Origin: Stutzerimonas stutzeri
GTDB lineage: Bacteria > Pseudomonadota > Gammaproteobacteria > Pseudomonadales > Pseudomonadaceae
Assembly (NCBI GenBank): GCA_019056435.1
Contig: CP077641.1
Span: 4,402,001 to 4,466,000, forward strand
Direction of reading: 5' to 3'
DNA: 64,000 nucleotides
The notes beneath the pieces are model-generated. The model saw only the letters and a program-made list of their open reading frames with translations. It was not told the DNA's origin and did not search any database. Of the stretch, positions 9,293 through 22,500 are shown in pieces. Position numbers and translations under genes: made by a program. Positions within the stretch are counted from its first letter, which is position 1. Every line of letters begins with the position of its first letter.

Positions 9293-10198
9293 ATGAGCCG
9301 TTGGGAAGGCCTGGACGAATTCGTAGCGGTTGCCGAGCATGCCAGCTTCATGCGCGCCGCCGAGCAGCTGCGCGTGTCGTCCTCGCATGTGAGCCGCCAG
9401 GTCGCCCGGCTCGAAGAACGTCTGCAGGCGCGACTGCTCTACCGCACCACAAGGCGCGTATCGCTTACCGAAGCCGGCCACACCTTCCTGGCGCGCTGCC
9501 AGCGGCTGATCGAGGAGCGCGACGAAGCCTTTCACGCCATCAGCGATCTGCACGCGGCGCCTACCGGCTTGCTGCGCATGACCGCCGCGGTTGCCTATGG
9601 CGAGCGCTTCATCGTGCCGCTGGTCAACACCTTCATGGCACAACACCCCCAGCTGCGGGTGGAAATCGAATTGTCCAACCGGACCCTGGACCTGGTCCAG
9701 GAAGGCTATGACCTGGCGATCCGATTGGGTCGGCTGAGCGAATCCCGACTGGTCGCGACCCGCATCGCGCCGCGCGCCATGTACCTCTGTGCCGCGCCGG
9801 CATATCTGGAGCGCTACGGGCGACCCCACACCCTGTCCGAACTGGCGCGGCACAACTGCCTGGTCGGCACGAGCGACACCTGGCTATTGCAGGTCGATGG
9901 CCGCGAGCAGCCCTTCAAGCCCAGCGGCAACTGGCGCTGCAACAGCGGCCAGGCAGTACTGGACGCGGCGCTTCGCGGCTTCGGGCTGTGCCAGTTGCCC
10001 GATTACTATGTGCAAGAGCCGCTGCGCCGCGGCGAGCTCGTCTCGCTGCTGGAGGCCAACCAGCCACCGAATACGGCCGTCTGGGCCGTCTACCCCCAAC
10101 GCCGCTATCCCCTGCCCAAGGTTCGCCTGCTGATCCAGGCGCTGCGCGACGGCCTGGCCATGCGTCCGGAATACCGCACGGACGCAAACGATTCCTGA
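9293..10198 (+). CDS. gfnR: LysR-type transcriptional regulator, GfnR-like (formaldehyde detoxification)
   Basis: A 301-aa LysR-type regulator. The N-terminal helix-turn-helix spans residues 1-60 (FVAVAEHASFMRAAEQLRVSSSHVSRQVARLEERL), followed by a two-lobed periplasmic-binding-like sensor domain (RMTAAVAYGERFIVPLVNTFM ... DLAIRLGRLSESRLVATRI). It is transcribed away from adhC-fghA. In P. aeruginosa the LysR gene in the same position (PA3630, GfnR) activates these two genes in response to formaldehyde, so the name is given by position and resemblance. Start ATG 9293 is preceded by gggagagg. Confidence 0.85.
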   Translation: MSRWEGLDEFVAVAEHASFMRAAEQLRVSSSHVSRQVARLEERLQARLLYRTTRRVSLTEAGHTFLARCQRLIEERDEAFHAISDLHAAPTGLLRMTAAVAYGERFIVPLVNTFMAQHPQLRVEIELSNRTLDLVQEGYDLAIRLGRLSESRLVATRIAPRAMYLCAAPAYLERYGRPHTLSELARHNCLVGTSDTWLLQVDGREQPFKPSGNWRCNSGQAVLDAALRGFGLCQLPDYYVQEPLRRGELVSLLEANQPPNTAVWAVYPQRRYPLPKVRLLIQALRDGLAMRPEYRTDANDS

Positions 10199-10321
10199 CC
10201 CGCACCGCGCGTCCGACCGCCCTTTCACGGCGGAACCCGCCCCACGGGCCCACGTCGAAAATTCTGTAGCCGACGCTCTGCGTACGCCGGAGCGACCCGG
10301 CGATTCAATCAGGAGGACAAC

Positions 10322-10639
10322 ATGCAGATTCTGGTGAACAGCAATCACAGCGTCGACGTGACCAGCCAGCTCGAAGAGCACGTGAAGGCGACAGTCGAGA
10401 GCGAACTGGAACGCTTCGACGATCAGCTGACCCGAGTCGAAGTTCATCTCAACGACGAGAACAGCGGCAAGAGCGGACCGCAGGACAAGCGCTGCCAGAT
10501 GGAGGCGCGAGTGAAGGGTCACGAACCCATCTCGACGAGCCACAAGGCCGATTCCTTGGTACTCGCCATCGATGGAGCCGCTGAAAAGCTCAGCCATGCG
10601 CTCGCTCACGCGCTGGACAAACGCCAGAACCACCACTGA
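10322..10639 (+). CDS. HPF/RaiA-family ribosome-associated protein
   Basis: A 105-aa protein of the sigma-54 modulation / S30EA family: MQILVNSNHSVDVTSQLEEHV (first beta strand and helix), LERFDDQLTRVEVHLNDENSG, MEARVKGHEPISTSHKADSLVLAIDGAAEKLSHAL. Family members sit in the 30S subunit at the mRNA/tRNA channel of idle ribosomes. It is short, with no C-terminal dimerisation domain, and differs from the hpf gene normally found beside rpoN. A strong Shine-Dalgarno (aggagga, 10311-10317) precedes the ATG. It is followed after 82 bases by a co-directional Balon-type protein, which supports a joint role in ribosome hibernation. Confidence 0.85.
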   Translation: MQILVNSNHSVDVTSQLEEHVKATVESELERFDDQLTRVEVHLNDENSGKSGPQDKRCQMEARVKGHEPISTSHKADSLVLAIDGAAEKLSHALAHALDKRQNHH

Positions 10640-10721
10640 AAGACCACCGACACGACCTGCCAAGCAGGCCGAGGCCGAATCCACGAGGGATCGAACCAGC
10701 CGATAACGAAAGAGGCCGTAC

Positions 10722-11888
10722 ATGAACAGATTGCTCGATCGCGAAACCCTGTCCCAACTGCTGGCCAAGCGCGAGGCACCCTGCCTGTCGTTGTACCAGC
10801 CCACCCACCGCAGCTTCCCCGAGCGCCAGCAGGACCCGATCCGCTTCAAGCACCTGGTCCGTCAGCTCGAGGAATCACTCAAGCAGCAGGGCCGTGCCGA
10901 GCACGCCGCAACGCTGCTCAAGCCCTTCCACGAGCTGCTCGACGACAGCGAGTTCTGGAACAGCAACCGCGACGGGCTGGCGGTCTTCGCCGCAGCCGAC
11001 TACTTCGAGGTGTTCCGTCTGCAACGCAGCGTTCCGGAACTGGCCGTCGCCAATGACCGCATGCATCTCAAGCCCCTGCTGCGTATCGCCCAGTCCGCTG
11101 ACCGTTATCAGATCCTCGCCATCACGCTCGACTCGATCAGGCTGTTCGAGGGCAATCGTGACGGCATCGACGAAGTCAAGCTGGCTGACGGCGTTCCGAA
11201 AACCGTGGAGGAAGCGCTCGGTCGCGAGCTGACCGAAAAAGGCCAGACCGGCTTCCCGCAGGGCTACAGCCGCGCCAGCGAACGCGGTGACCCCATGCAG
11301 GTGGAAAGCGGCGGCGCTGGCCGGCAGGACGAGATCGATCGCGATCGTGAACGCTTTTTCCGCGAGGTGGACCGAGCCATTCTCGAGCACCACAGCCGCA
11401 AATCACGGCTGCCGCTGATCCTTGCTGCGCTACCGGAGCACCAGTTTCATTTCCGCAAGCTCAGCCACAACGAGTTCCTGCTGCCAGAGGGCATCGAACA
11501 TGACGCCTCGCTGCTGAGCCGGGACGAGCTCCGCGACAAGAGCTGGATGGTCATGCAGCCACGCTACATCAAGCGGCTCGAAGGCTTCCTTGACCAGTAC
11601 GGCGAGTCGCATGGACAAGGATTGGCGACCGATCAACTCGACCAGATCGGCCAGGCCACGGTGGAAGGCCGAGTAGCGACGCTGCTGGTCGAAGCCGACC
11701 GACAGATTCCAGGCGTGGCGAACAAGGAAGAAGGCAAGGCGATCCCCGCCAACGGCAGCGCGGCGACAACACCCGATCTGCTCGACGAGCTGACCATCTG
11801 GACGCTGGAACAAGGCGGCGAGGTGATTGCGGTCCCAACCGAACGCATGCCCACCGAAAGCGGCGCAGCGGCTATCTATCGCTACTAG
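10722..11888 (+). CDS. Bacterial aeRF1-like protein, Balon / AOC03_06830-type ribosome hibernation factor
   Basis: A 388-aa soluble protein of the bacterial archaeo-eukaryotic release-factor (baeRF) type. The family includes Balon of Psychrobacter urativorans, which occupies the A site of dormant ribosomes and can be delivered by EF-Tu. I recognise it from the N-terminal region (CLSLYQPTHRSFPERQQDPIRFKHLV), the segment LAITLDSIRLFEGNRDGIDEV, the following EEALGRELTEK, the central RDRERFFREVDRAIL, and the C-terminal LTIWTLEQGGEVIAVPTERMP. The peptide-release tripeptide GGQ is absent; only GGAGRQ occurs near residue 195. A peptidyl-tRNA hydrolysis role is therefore unlikely. The preceding HPF/RaiA-like gene supports the hibernation assignment. 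Older annotations call such proteins hypothetical. Confidence 0.72.
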   Translation: MNRLLDRETLSQLLAKREAPCLSLYQPTHRSFPERQQDPIRFKHLVRQLEESLKQQGRAEHAATLLKPFHELLDDSEFWNSNRDGLAVFAAADYFEVFRLQRSVPELAVANDRMHLKPLLRIAQSADRYQILAITLDSIRLFEGNRDGIDEVKLADGVPKTVEEALGRELTEKGQTGFPQGYSRASERGDPMQVESGGAGRQDEIDRDRERFFREVDRAILEHHSRKSRLPLILAALPEHQFHFRKLSHNEFLLPEGIEHDASLLSRDELRDKSWMVMQPRYIKRLEGFLDQYGESHGQGLATDQLDQIGQATVEGRVATLLVEADRQIPGVANKEEGKAIPANGSAATTPDLLDELTIWTLEQGGEVIAVPTERMPTESGAAAIYRY

Positions 11889-11903
11889 CTGAGGCCGGCT
11901 CGA

Positions 11904-12608
11904 TCAGCGCGCCCAGCGCTGCTCGAGCCATTGCAAATCTTCCGGGCGGGTGACCTTCAGGTTGTCCGCCCGACCTTCCACCAGACGGGGACTTTCCCCT
12001 ACCCATTCGATCGCGGATGCCTCGTCGGTCACCGCTGCGCCTGCCTCGAGCGCCGCCTGGAGAGCATCGAGCAGCGCGCCGAGACGAAACATCTGCGGTG
12101 TATAGGCCTGCCAGATCACACTACGGTCGACGGTTTCGACTACTCGGCCGTCCGCACCCGCGCGCTTGAGCGTATCGCGTGCAGGCACCGCGAGCAGGCC
12201 GCCGACCGGGTCGTCGGCGAGCTCGCCCAGTAGGCGATCCAGATCGCCACGGGCGAGGTTGGGGCGAGCAGCGTCGTGAACCAGCACCCAGTCCGTCAGC
12301 CGCGCGCCCCGTTCACGCAAATGGCAAAGCCCGGCGAGCACCGAATCGGCGCGCTCCGCACCGCCATCGACGCGTTGGACGCGCTGATCGAGCGCGCAGG
12401 TCAATGACGGCCAATACGGATCTTCGGGCGCGATGGATACCACCAGGCCAAGCAAGCCGGGGTGATCAAGAAAACAATCCAACGTGTGCTCGATAAGCGC
12501 CTTGCCCGCCAGTGGCAAATACTGCTTGGGCCGATCGGCACGCATCCGGCTGCCGACGCCTGCGGCCGGGATGACCGCCCAGAAGTCCGGTGTCGTTCGC
12601 GCGGTCAT
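11904..12608 (-). CDS. ispD: 2-C-methyl-D-erythritol 4-phosphate cytidylyltransferase
   Basis: Third MEP-pathway enzyme, transferring CMP to MEP. The 234-aa nucleotidyltransferase has the CTP-binding loop IPAAGVGSRMRADRPKQYLPLAGKALIEHTL near the N-terminus, then VLVHDAARPNL and TDEASAIEWVGESPRLVEG. The latter three are IspD signatures. Its ATG overlaps the stop of ftsB (ATGA at 12605-12608). The downstream end faces the Balon-type gene convergently with 15 bases between and no visible terminator. Confidence 0.95.
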   Translation of the reverse strand: MTARTTPDFWAVIPAAGVGSRMRADRPKQYLPLAGKALIEHTLDCFLDHPGLLGLVVSIAPEDPYWPSLTCALDQRVQRVDGGAERADSVLAGLCHLRERGARLTDWVLVHDAARPNLARGDLDRLLGELADDPVGGLLAVPARDTLKRAGADGRVVETVDRSVIWQAYTPQMFRLGALLDALQAALEAGAAVTDEASAIEWVGESPRLVEGRADNLKVTRPEDLQWLEQRWAR

Positions 12609-12892
12609 TCGGTCAACTGATAGAGGGTCTCGCCCTCCTTGACCATGCCCAGCTCGTGCCGGGCACGCTCCTCGACGGTTTCCATGCCCTGCTTTAGCTC
12701 CATCACTTCGGCTTCCAGGATGCGATTGCGTTCCAGCAGGCGCTTGTTCTCACCCTGCTGTTCGGCAATCTGCTTGTTCAGCCCGCTGACCTGGGCGAGG
12801 CTGCCCTCGCCCACCCACAGACGGTACTGCAGGCCAACCAGCAGCATGATCAGGACGACGAACAACCAGTAGGGACTGCGCATGGTGGGCAT
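12605..12892 (-). CDS. ftsB: Cell division protein FtsB
   Basis: Small bitopic divisome protein that forms the FtsQ-FtsB-FtsL complex and signals septal peptidoglycan synthesis. The 95-aa sequence has one transmembrane helix (SPYWLFVVLIMLLVGLQYRLWVG), then a leucine-rich periplasmic coiled coil (LNKQIAEQQGENKRLLERN). It ends with the conserved VEERARHELGMVKEGETLY. I chose the ATG at 12892 (MPTMRSPYW); 12883 is equally plausible. The open frame begins 30 codons earlier without homology. It is coupled to ispD, the usual gammaproteobacterial arrangement downstream of eno. Confidence 0.93.
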   Translation of the reverse strand: MPTMRSPYWLFVVLIMLLVGLQYRLWVGEGSLAQVSGLNKQIAEQQGENKRLLERNRILEAEVMELKQGMETVEERARHELGMVKEGETLYQLTE

Positions 12893-13025
12893 CGAAAGAT
12901 TTCGGTTGGTTTCCGGTAACGGTGTATGGGCAGCGATGGTCATCATGCTTGAGCCTTCCCTTGCTTGAGCTATGCATTGCACGGTCGCCTGCAGAGGCGA
13001 CCTTAGCAGCGCTGAACCCTAACCA

Positions 13026-13050
13026 CAAAAAGGGCGACTAACGTCGCCCT
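13026..13050 (-). terminator. Rho-independent terminator after eno
   Basis: agggcgac-taac-gtcgccct forms an 8-bp stem. Read on the minus strand it is followed by TTTTTG. It lies 18 bases after the eno stop and separates eno from ftsB. Confidence 0.85.
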
Positions 13051-13067
13051 CGCCTGCCCGGCAGGGA

Positions 13068-14360
<1,293 letters not shown>

Positions 14361-14391
14361 TTATTAACACTCCGTAGATAGCTTCAAGGCT

Positions 14392-16886
<2,495 letters not shown>

Positions 16887-17021
16887 TTAAGCGGTCAGCG
16901 CCGCCGGGGAAAAGCGAAGGTGCCACTGCGCCGACGGCGGCAATAGCGAAGCTGCCACGGTTTTCGAGGAAAGCCGCAGAAGCTCTATTGGGACGGGAGC
17001 GTAGTCTACTCGAAAAACCGG

Positions 17022-18322
17022 TCAGCTCAAACCTGGGATCGATGGCGGCGTCCAGGACAACGACAAGCCCAGGGCATCGAACTGTGGCAGGTTGGCGAGC
17101 GCGATCAGCTCGTCATCCAGAAAGAGCAACGGCAGCCTCGCACGTGCGAAACCTGGCACACCCGCCTCGTTGAGCAAACGCTTGAGGTCGCGATGCCCCG
17201 CCGCGGCACGCTCATGCGTTCCCCGCCCCGCCGGTACCGGACCTGCAAAGTGCCAGTCATACCGGCGCCCACCAGCCGTACGCTTCCGTTGCCCTCGAGG
17301 CAGGTCTGAACGCCGGGAGAAATATCGACCCTCTCCGGTCCGAGCCGCTGCAGCCAGGCGCCGGAAAGCCACCAGAGCCGATCGCCGCCACGGTGCAGCT
17401 CACCATCGCCCAAGCGCCAGATCGGTGTGGCGTCGCACGCTGCATCACGCAAGGCATCCCAACCGGCCCAATGATCATGATCGGGCAGCCGTGTGAGCGT
17501 CCGCAGCCAGCACCGCAGTGCATTGCGCTGGCGAGCCGGGGGGAGCATCGCGAGCGCTGGCAAGTCAAGGCTGGGGATAGGCAGCCAGTCGAGTCGGGGC
17601 GGGACGCGAGCGGCCTGCAGGTCGACCGCGGCGAGGTCATCGAGCAACAGCTGAGCCTCAGCGCAATGCCGGGCGGCGCGCGCGACGCTTGCGTCGGCTT
17701 GCGGCCAGCGCTCACGCATCACCGGCAACAGCCGATGACGCAGATAATTTCGCGAATGATCCAGGCTCCCGTTGCTCGGGTCTTCCACCCAGCCGAGCCC
17801 ATGTTCGTGGGCATAAGCCTCCAGCTCGTTCCGACTGCATTCGAGCAGCGGACGGAGCAGGACGCCCCTGGCCAGCGGACGCTCGAACGGCATGCCCGAA
17901 AGCCCCTGCACACCGGCGCCGCGCAACAGCCGAAACAGCACCGTTTCGACCTGGTCGTCGCGGTGCTGCGCCGTCAACAGCACACCACCCACCGGCAGAT
18001 GCGACCCCAGCGCACGATAGCGTGCCTCGCGCGCCTTGCCCTCGAGACTGGCGCCCCGTTCAACCTGAACCTGCAGTACATCGAGGGGAACGCCTAGCGA
18101 CTCGCAGATCGCCCTGCAATGCGCCGGCCACGCGTCAGCCGCGGGTTGCAGACCATGATGAACGTGCACGGCCGTGATCGGCGGCAAGGGCTCCCGGTCA
18201 CGCAACGAGGCCAACAGGTGCAGCAAGACCGTCGAATCCAGCCCGCCGGAAAAGGCGACGTGCCAGTGCGGCGCGGATTGCCAGGGGCCCAAGGCGATGC
18301 GTAGGCGGGAGTGAAGGGACAT
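17022..18322 (-). CDS. tilS: tRNA(Ile)-lysidine synthetase TilS, frameshifted in this sequence
   Basis: ATP-dependent enzyme that modifies C34 of tRNA-Ile to lysidine so that it reads AUA. The N-terminal PP-loop is VAFSGGLDSTVLLHLL, followed by HVHHGLQPAADAWPAHC, ARYRAL and LLTAQHRDDQVETVLFRLLRGAG. The C-terminal domain (HRDLKRLLNEAGVPGFARARLP) is in a second frame. A missing base in cccc at 17196-17199 explains the break; the corrected protein is 433 aa. ATG at 18322 (MSLHSRLRIALG) is chosen. The gene is essential in most bacteria. Confidence 0.92.
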
Positions 18323-18400
18323 GTGAGGAACCTGACGACGAACCGCGTCAGCATAAATCATGCGAAGCGATCCGCTGAATGAAGTCCGCGAGGCGACGCA

Positions 18401-18430
18401 AACGAAAACGGCGGGACTAGCCCGCCGTTT
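18401..18430 (-). terminator. Rho-independent terminator after accA
   Basis: aaacggcggg-actag-cccgccgttt makes a 10-bp stem. On the minus strand the T-rich tail TTTTCGTTTG follows. It lies 15 bases after the accA stop and ahead of tilS. Confidence 0.85.
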
Positions 18431-18445
18431 CGATGTTTCCGGTAA

Positions 18446-19396
18446 TCACGCGATACCGTAGCTCATCAACCGCTCGTAACGGCGCTTGAGCAAGGCTTCG
18501 GTATCCAGGCGCTGAAGCATGTCGAGCTGAGCGACCAACTCGTCGCGCATCGACGCGGCGGTCGCCGCCGGATTACGGTGAGCACCGCCGAGCGGCTCGG
18601 CGATGACCTTGTCGACGATCCCCAGATTCTGAAGCCGCTCAGCGGTCACACCCATGGCTTCGGCCGCCTCGGGCGCCTTGTCGGCGGTCCGCCAGAGGAT
18701 CGACGCGCACCCTTCCGGGGAAATGACAGCGTAGGTCGAGTACTGCAGCATGTTCAGCTGGTCGCAAACCCCGATCGCCAAGGCGCCGCCTGAGCCACCC
18801 TCACCGATCACGGTGGAAATGATCGGCGTCTTCAGACGCGCCATGACTCGCAGGTTCCAGGCGATCGCCTCGCTCTGGTTGCGCTCCTCGGCGTCGATGC
18901 CCGGGTAGGCACCGGGCGTGTCGATGAAGGTCAGGATCGGCATCTTGAAGCGCTCGGCCATCTCCATCAGCCGACAGGCCTTGCGGTAGCCTTCGGGACG
19001 CGGCATGCCGAAGTTGCGGCGCACCTTTTCCCGCACTTCACGCCCCTTTTGGTGACCGATGATCATCACCGGTTTGCCATCGAGGCGGGCCGTGCCGCCC
19101 ACGATCGCGGCGTCATCGGAGAAATGGCGGTCACCGTGCAGCTCCTCGAACTCGGCGAACAGGTGCTTGACGTAATCCAGCGTATAGGGGCGCTGAGGGT
19201 GGCGGGCCAGACGGGCGATCTGCCAGCTGGTCAAGTTGCCGAAAATGCTCTCGGTGAGCGATACGCTCTTGTCCTGCAGGCGGGCAATTTCATCACTGAT
19301 ATTCAGCGAGTTGTCATTGCCAACCAGGCGCAATTCTTCGATCTTGGCTTGCAGGTCGGCGATCGGCTGTTCGAAATCGAGAAAATTCGGGTTCAT
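18446..19396 (-). CDS. accA: Acetyl-CoA carboxylase carboxyltransferase subunit alpha
   Basis: Alpha subunit of the carboxyltransferase that, with AccD, moves the carboxyl group from biotin to acetyl-CoA to form malonyl-CoA. The 316-aa sequence begins [16 protein letters not shown] (ATG at 19396) and has [64 protein letters not shown], and [16 protein letters not shown]. The second ATG is chosen because it matches the family start. The 176 bases before the dnaE stop hold no recognised gene. Confidence 0.97.
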   Translation of the reverse strand: MNPNFLDFEQPIADLQAKIEELRLVGNDNSLNISDEIARLQDKSVSLTESIFGNLTSWQIARLARHPQRPYTLDYVKHLFAEFEELHGDRHFSDDAAIVGGTARLDGKPVMIIGHQKGREVREKVRRNFGMPRPEGYRKACRLMEMAERFKMPILTFIDTPGAYPGIDAEERNQSEAIAWNLRVMARLKTPIISTVIGEGGSGGALAIGVCDQLNMLQYSTYAVISPEGCASILWRTADKAPEAAEAMGVTAERLQNLGIVDKVIAEPLGGAHRNPAATAASMRDELVAQLDMLQRLDTEALLKRRYERLMSYGIA

Positions 19397-19572
19397 AGGC
19401 ATCCGTCATGCGTCGACGGCCAGGTGGCCGGAGGCTATTTTTTTGCGCCCTACCTTACGGGACGGACGCATTCAGGTCGAACAAAAAGTTCACAACACGC
19501 CCGATCACTGATCGAGCGCACAGGGTGCCTGCAATCGGGTGCGCTTGCGAGCGCCCGTTTCGGAGGCTACCG

Positions 19573-22500
19573 CTATCGGTATTGGAGGAAGACGTTGTCC
19601 CGTCCGAACTGGTCACGCAATGCCTGGATCAAGTTGTCCGCCGGGTCGATCCGCCAGCTTTCTCCGAACTGCAGCAAGGCGCGAGCGTCGCGACTGGTGT
19701 ACTCCAGCGTGATCGGGCAGGCGCCGCGGTGACGCCCGCAGACATCGGCCAGCCAACGCATACGATCGCCCTTGAGGGCATCCCCGGCCACCTTGACGCG
19801 CAGGCTCTCGGCCAGGCTGGTCCGCGCCTCCTCGAGACTCATGACGCGCTTGGCACGCAAGCGCAAGCCGCCGGAAAAGTCGTCGTTGCTGACCTCCCCT
19901 TCCACCACGACCAGGGCGTCGGTCTGCAGCAGCGCCTGCGCCGAGTGAAACGCCTCGGCGAACAACGAAGCCTCGATACGGCCAGAGCGATCGTCGAGGG
20001 TGATGAATCCCATCTTGTCCCCCTTCTTGTTCTTCATCACTCGCAGGTTGACGATCAGCCCAGCCACGGTCTGCTCCCCACGCGCCGGCCGCAAGTCGAC
20101 GATCCGCTGGCGGGCGAAGCGTCGAACCTCGCCTTCGTATTCGTCAATCGGATGGCCGGTGAGGTAAAGCCCCAAGGTATCCTTTTCGCCCTTGAGTCGC
20201 TCCTTGAGTGACAGGTCGCGGGCCTTGCGGTGGTTGACGTACACATCCGCCTCCGGCTCGGCGAACAGACCGCCAAACAGGTCCATGTGACCGCTGTCCA
20301 GGCTGCGCGCGGTCTGCTCGGCAGCATGAATCGCCTCCTCCATCGCCGACAGCAGGACGGCGCGGTTGCGATCGATGTTCGCCTGATAGGCCTTCGGCTC
20401 GTCGGAAAAATACGGCCCCAGCCTGTCGAGAGCACCGGCACGGATCAGCGCTTCCAGGGTGCGCTTGTTGATCCGCTTGAGATCAACGCGGCTACAGAAG
20501 TCGAAAAGGTCCTTGAACGCTCCGCCTTCGTTTCGGCACTCGCAGATCGCCTCGACCGGCCCTTCGCCGACGCCCTTGATCGCGCCCAGGCCGTAAATGA
20601 TCCGACCATCCTCGCTGACCGTGAACTTGAACTCGGAATTATTAACGTCCGGCGCGTCGATGCGCAGCTTCATGCTGCGGCACTCTTCGATCAGCGTGAC
20701 CACCTTGTCGGTGTTGTGCATATCCGCCGACAGGACCGCCGCCATGAACGGCGACGGGTAATGCGCCTTTAGCCAGGCAGTCTGGTACGACACCAGGCCG
20801 TAGGCCGCCGAGTGCGACTTGTTGAAGCCATAACCGGCGAACTTCTCGACAAGATCAAAGATGTTACCAGCGAGGTCCGCATCAATGCCGTTTTTGGCGC
20901 AGCCTTCGATAAAGCCGCCCCGCTGCTTGGCCATCTCCTCGGGCTTCTTCTTGCCCATCGCCCGGCGCAGCATGTCCGCCTGACCCAGGGTATAGCCACC
21001 CATGACCTGGGCGATCTGCATCACCTGTTCCTGATAGAGAATGATGCCGTAGGTTGGCGCCAGCACCGGCTTGAGCCCTTCGTACTGGTAGTCGGAGTGC
21101 GGATAGGAGATTTCCGCCCGGCCATGCTTACGGTTGATGAAGTCATCCACCATGCCCGACTGCAGGGGACCAGGACGGAACAGCGCCACCAGTGCGATCA
21201 GGTCTTCCAGGCAGTCCGGCTTGAGCTTCTTGATCAGCTCCTTCATGCCGCGCGATTCCAGCTGGAATACCGCCGTGGTCTCCGCCTTCTGCAGCAGCGA
21301 ATAGGTGGGTTTGTCGTCCAGCGGGATGAAATCGATGTTGACCGGCTCGAGCCCCTTGCGCGCCTGGTCGCGATTGATGGTCTCGAGCGCCCATTTGATG
21401 ATCGTCAGCGTCCGCAGGCCGAGGAAGTCGAATTTGACCAGCCCCGCCTGCTCGACATCGTCCTTGTCGAACTGGGTGACGAGTCCGCCACCTTCGTCAT
21501 CACAGGCAATGGGCGCAAAGTCGGTCAGCTTGGTCGGCGCAATGACCACGCCCCCGGCATGCTTGCCGGTGCCACGAGTGATGCCTTCCAGCTTCAGCGC
21601 CATGTCCCAGATTTCGCGCGCATCCTCGTCCACGGCGAGGAAATCGCGCAGGGGCTCCTCCATCTCGTAGGCCTTTTCGAGCGTCATGCCGACCTCGAAA
21701 GGAATCATCTTCGAGAGACGGTCAGCCAGGCCGTAAGACTTGCCCTGCACGCGCGCCACGTCGCGCACCACCGCCTTGGCTGCCATCGTGCCGAAGGTGA
21801 TGATCTGGCTCACCGCATTGCGCCCGTACTTCTCGGCCACGTAGTCAATGACCCGGTCGCGCCCGTCCATGCAGAAATCGACGTCGAAGTCGGGCATCGA
21901 CACCCGCTCCGGGTTGAGGAAGCGCTCGAACAGCAGGTCGTAGGCCAGCGGATCGAGGTCGGTGATTTTCTGCACGTAAGCCACCAGCGAGCCAGCACCC
22001 GATCCACGACCAGGTCCCACCGGCACGCCGTTGTTCTTGGCCCACTGGATGAAGTCCATGACGATCAGGAAGTAACCGGGGAAGCCCATCTGGATGATGA
22101 TGTCGAGCTCGAAATTCAGGCGATCGACATAGACCTGCTTGCGGGCCTCGTAGTCAGGCGTGTCCTTGGGCAGCAGGACTTCGAGGCGCTCCTCGAGGCC
22201 ATCGAAGGAAACCTTGCGGAAGTACTCCTCCATGGTCATACCGGCCGGCACGGGGAAATCCGGCAGGAAGTAGGTCCCGAGCTGGACCTCGATGTTGCAG
22301 CGACGAGCAATCTCGACGGTATTTTCCAGCGCTTCGGGCAAATCGCTGAACAGCTCCCACATTTCCTCGGGGGTCTTCAGGTACTGCTGATCGGAATAGA
22401 CACGCGGCCGGCGCGGGTCGTCGAGCGTGCGGCTTTCACCGATACAGACCCGGGTCTCGTGAGCCTCGAAGTCGTCCTGCTTGAGGAAGCGCACGTCATT

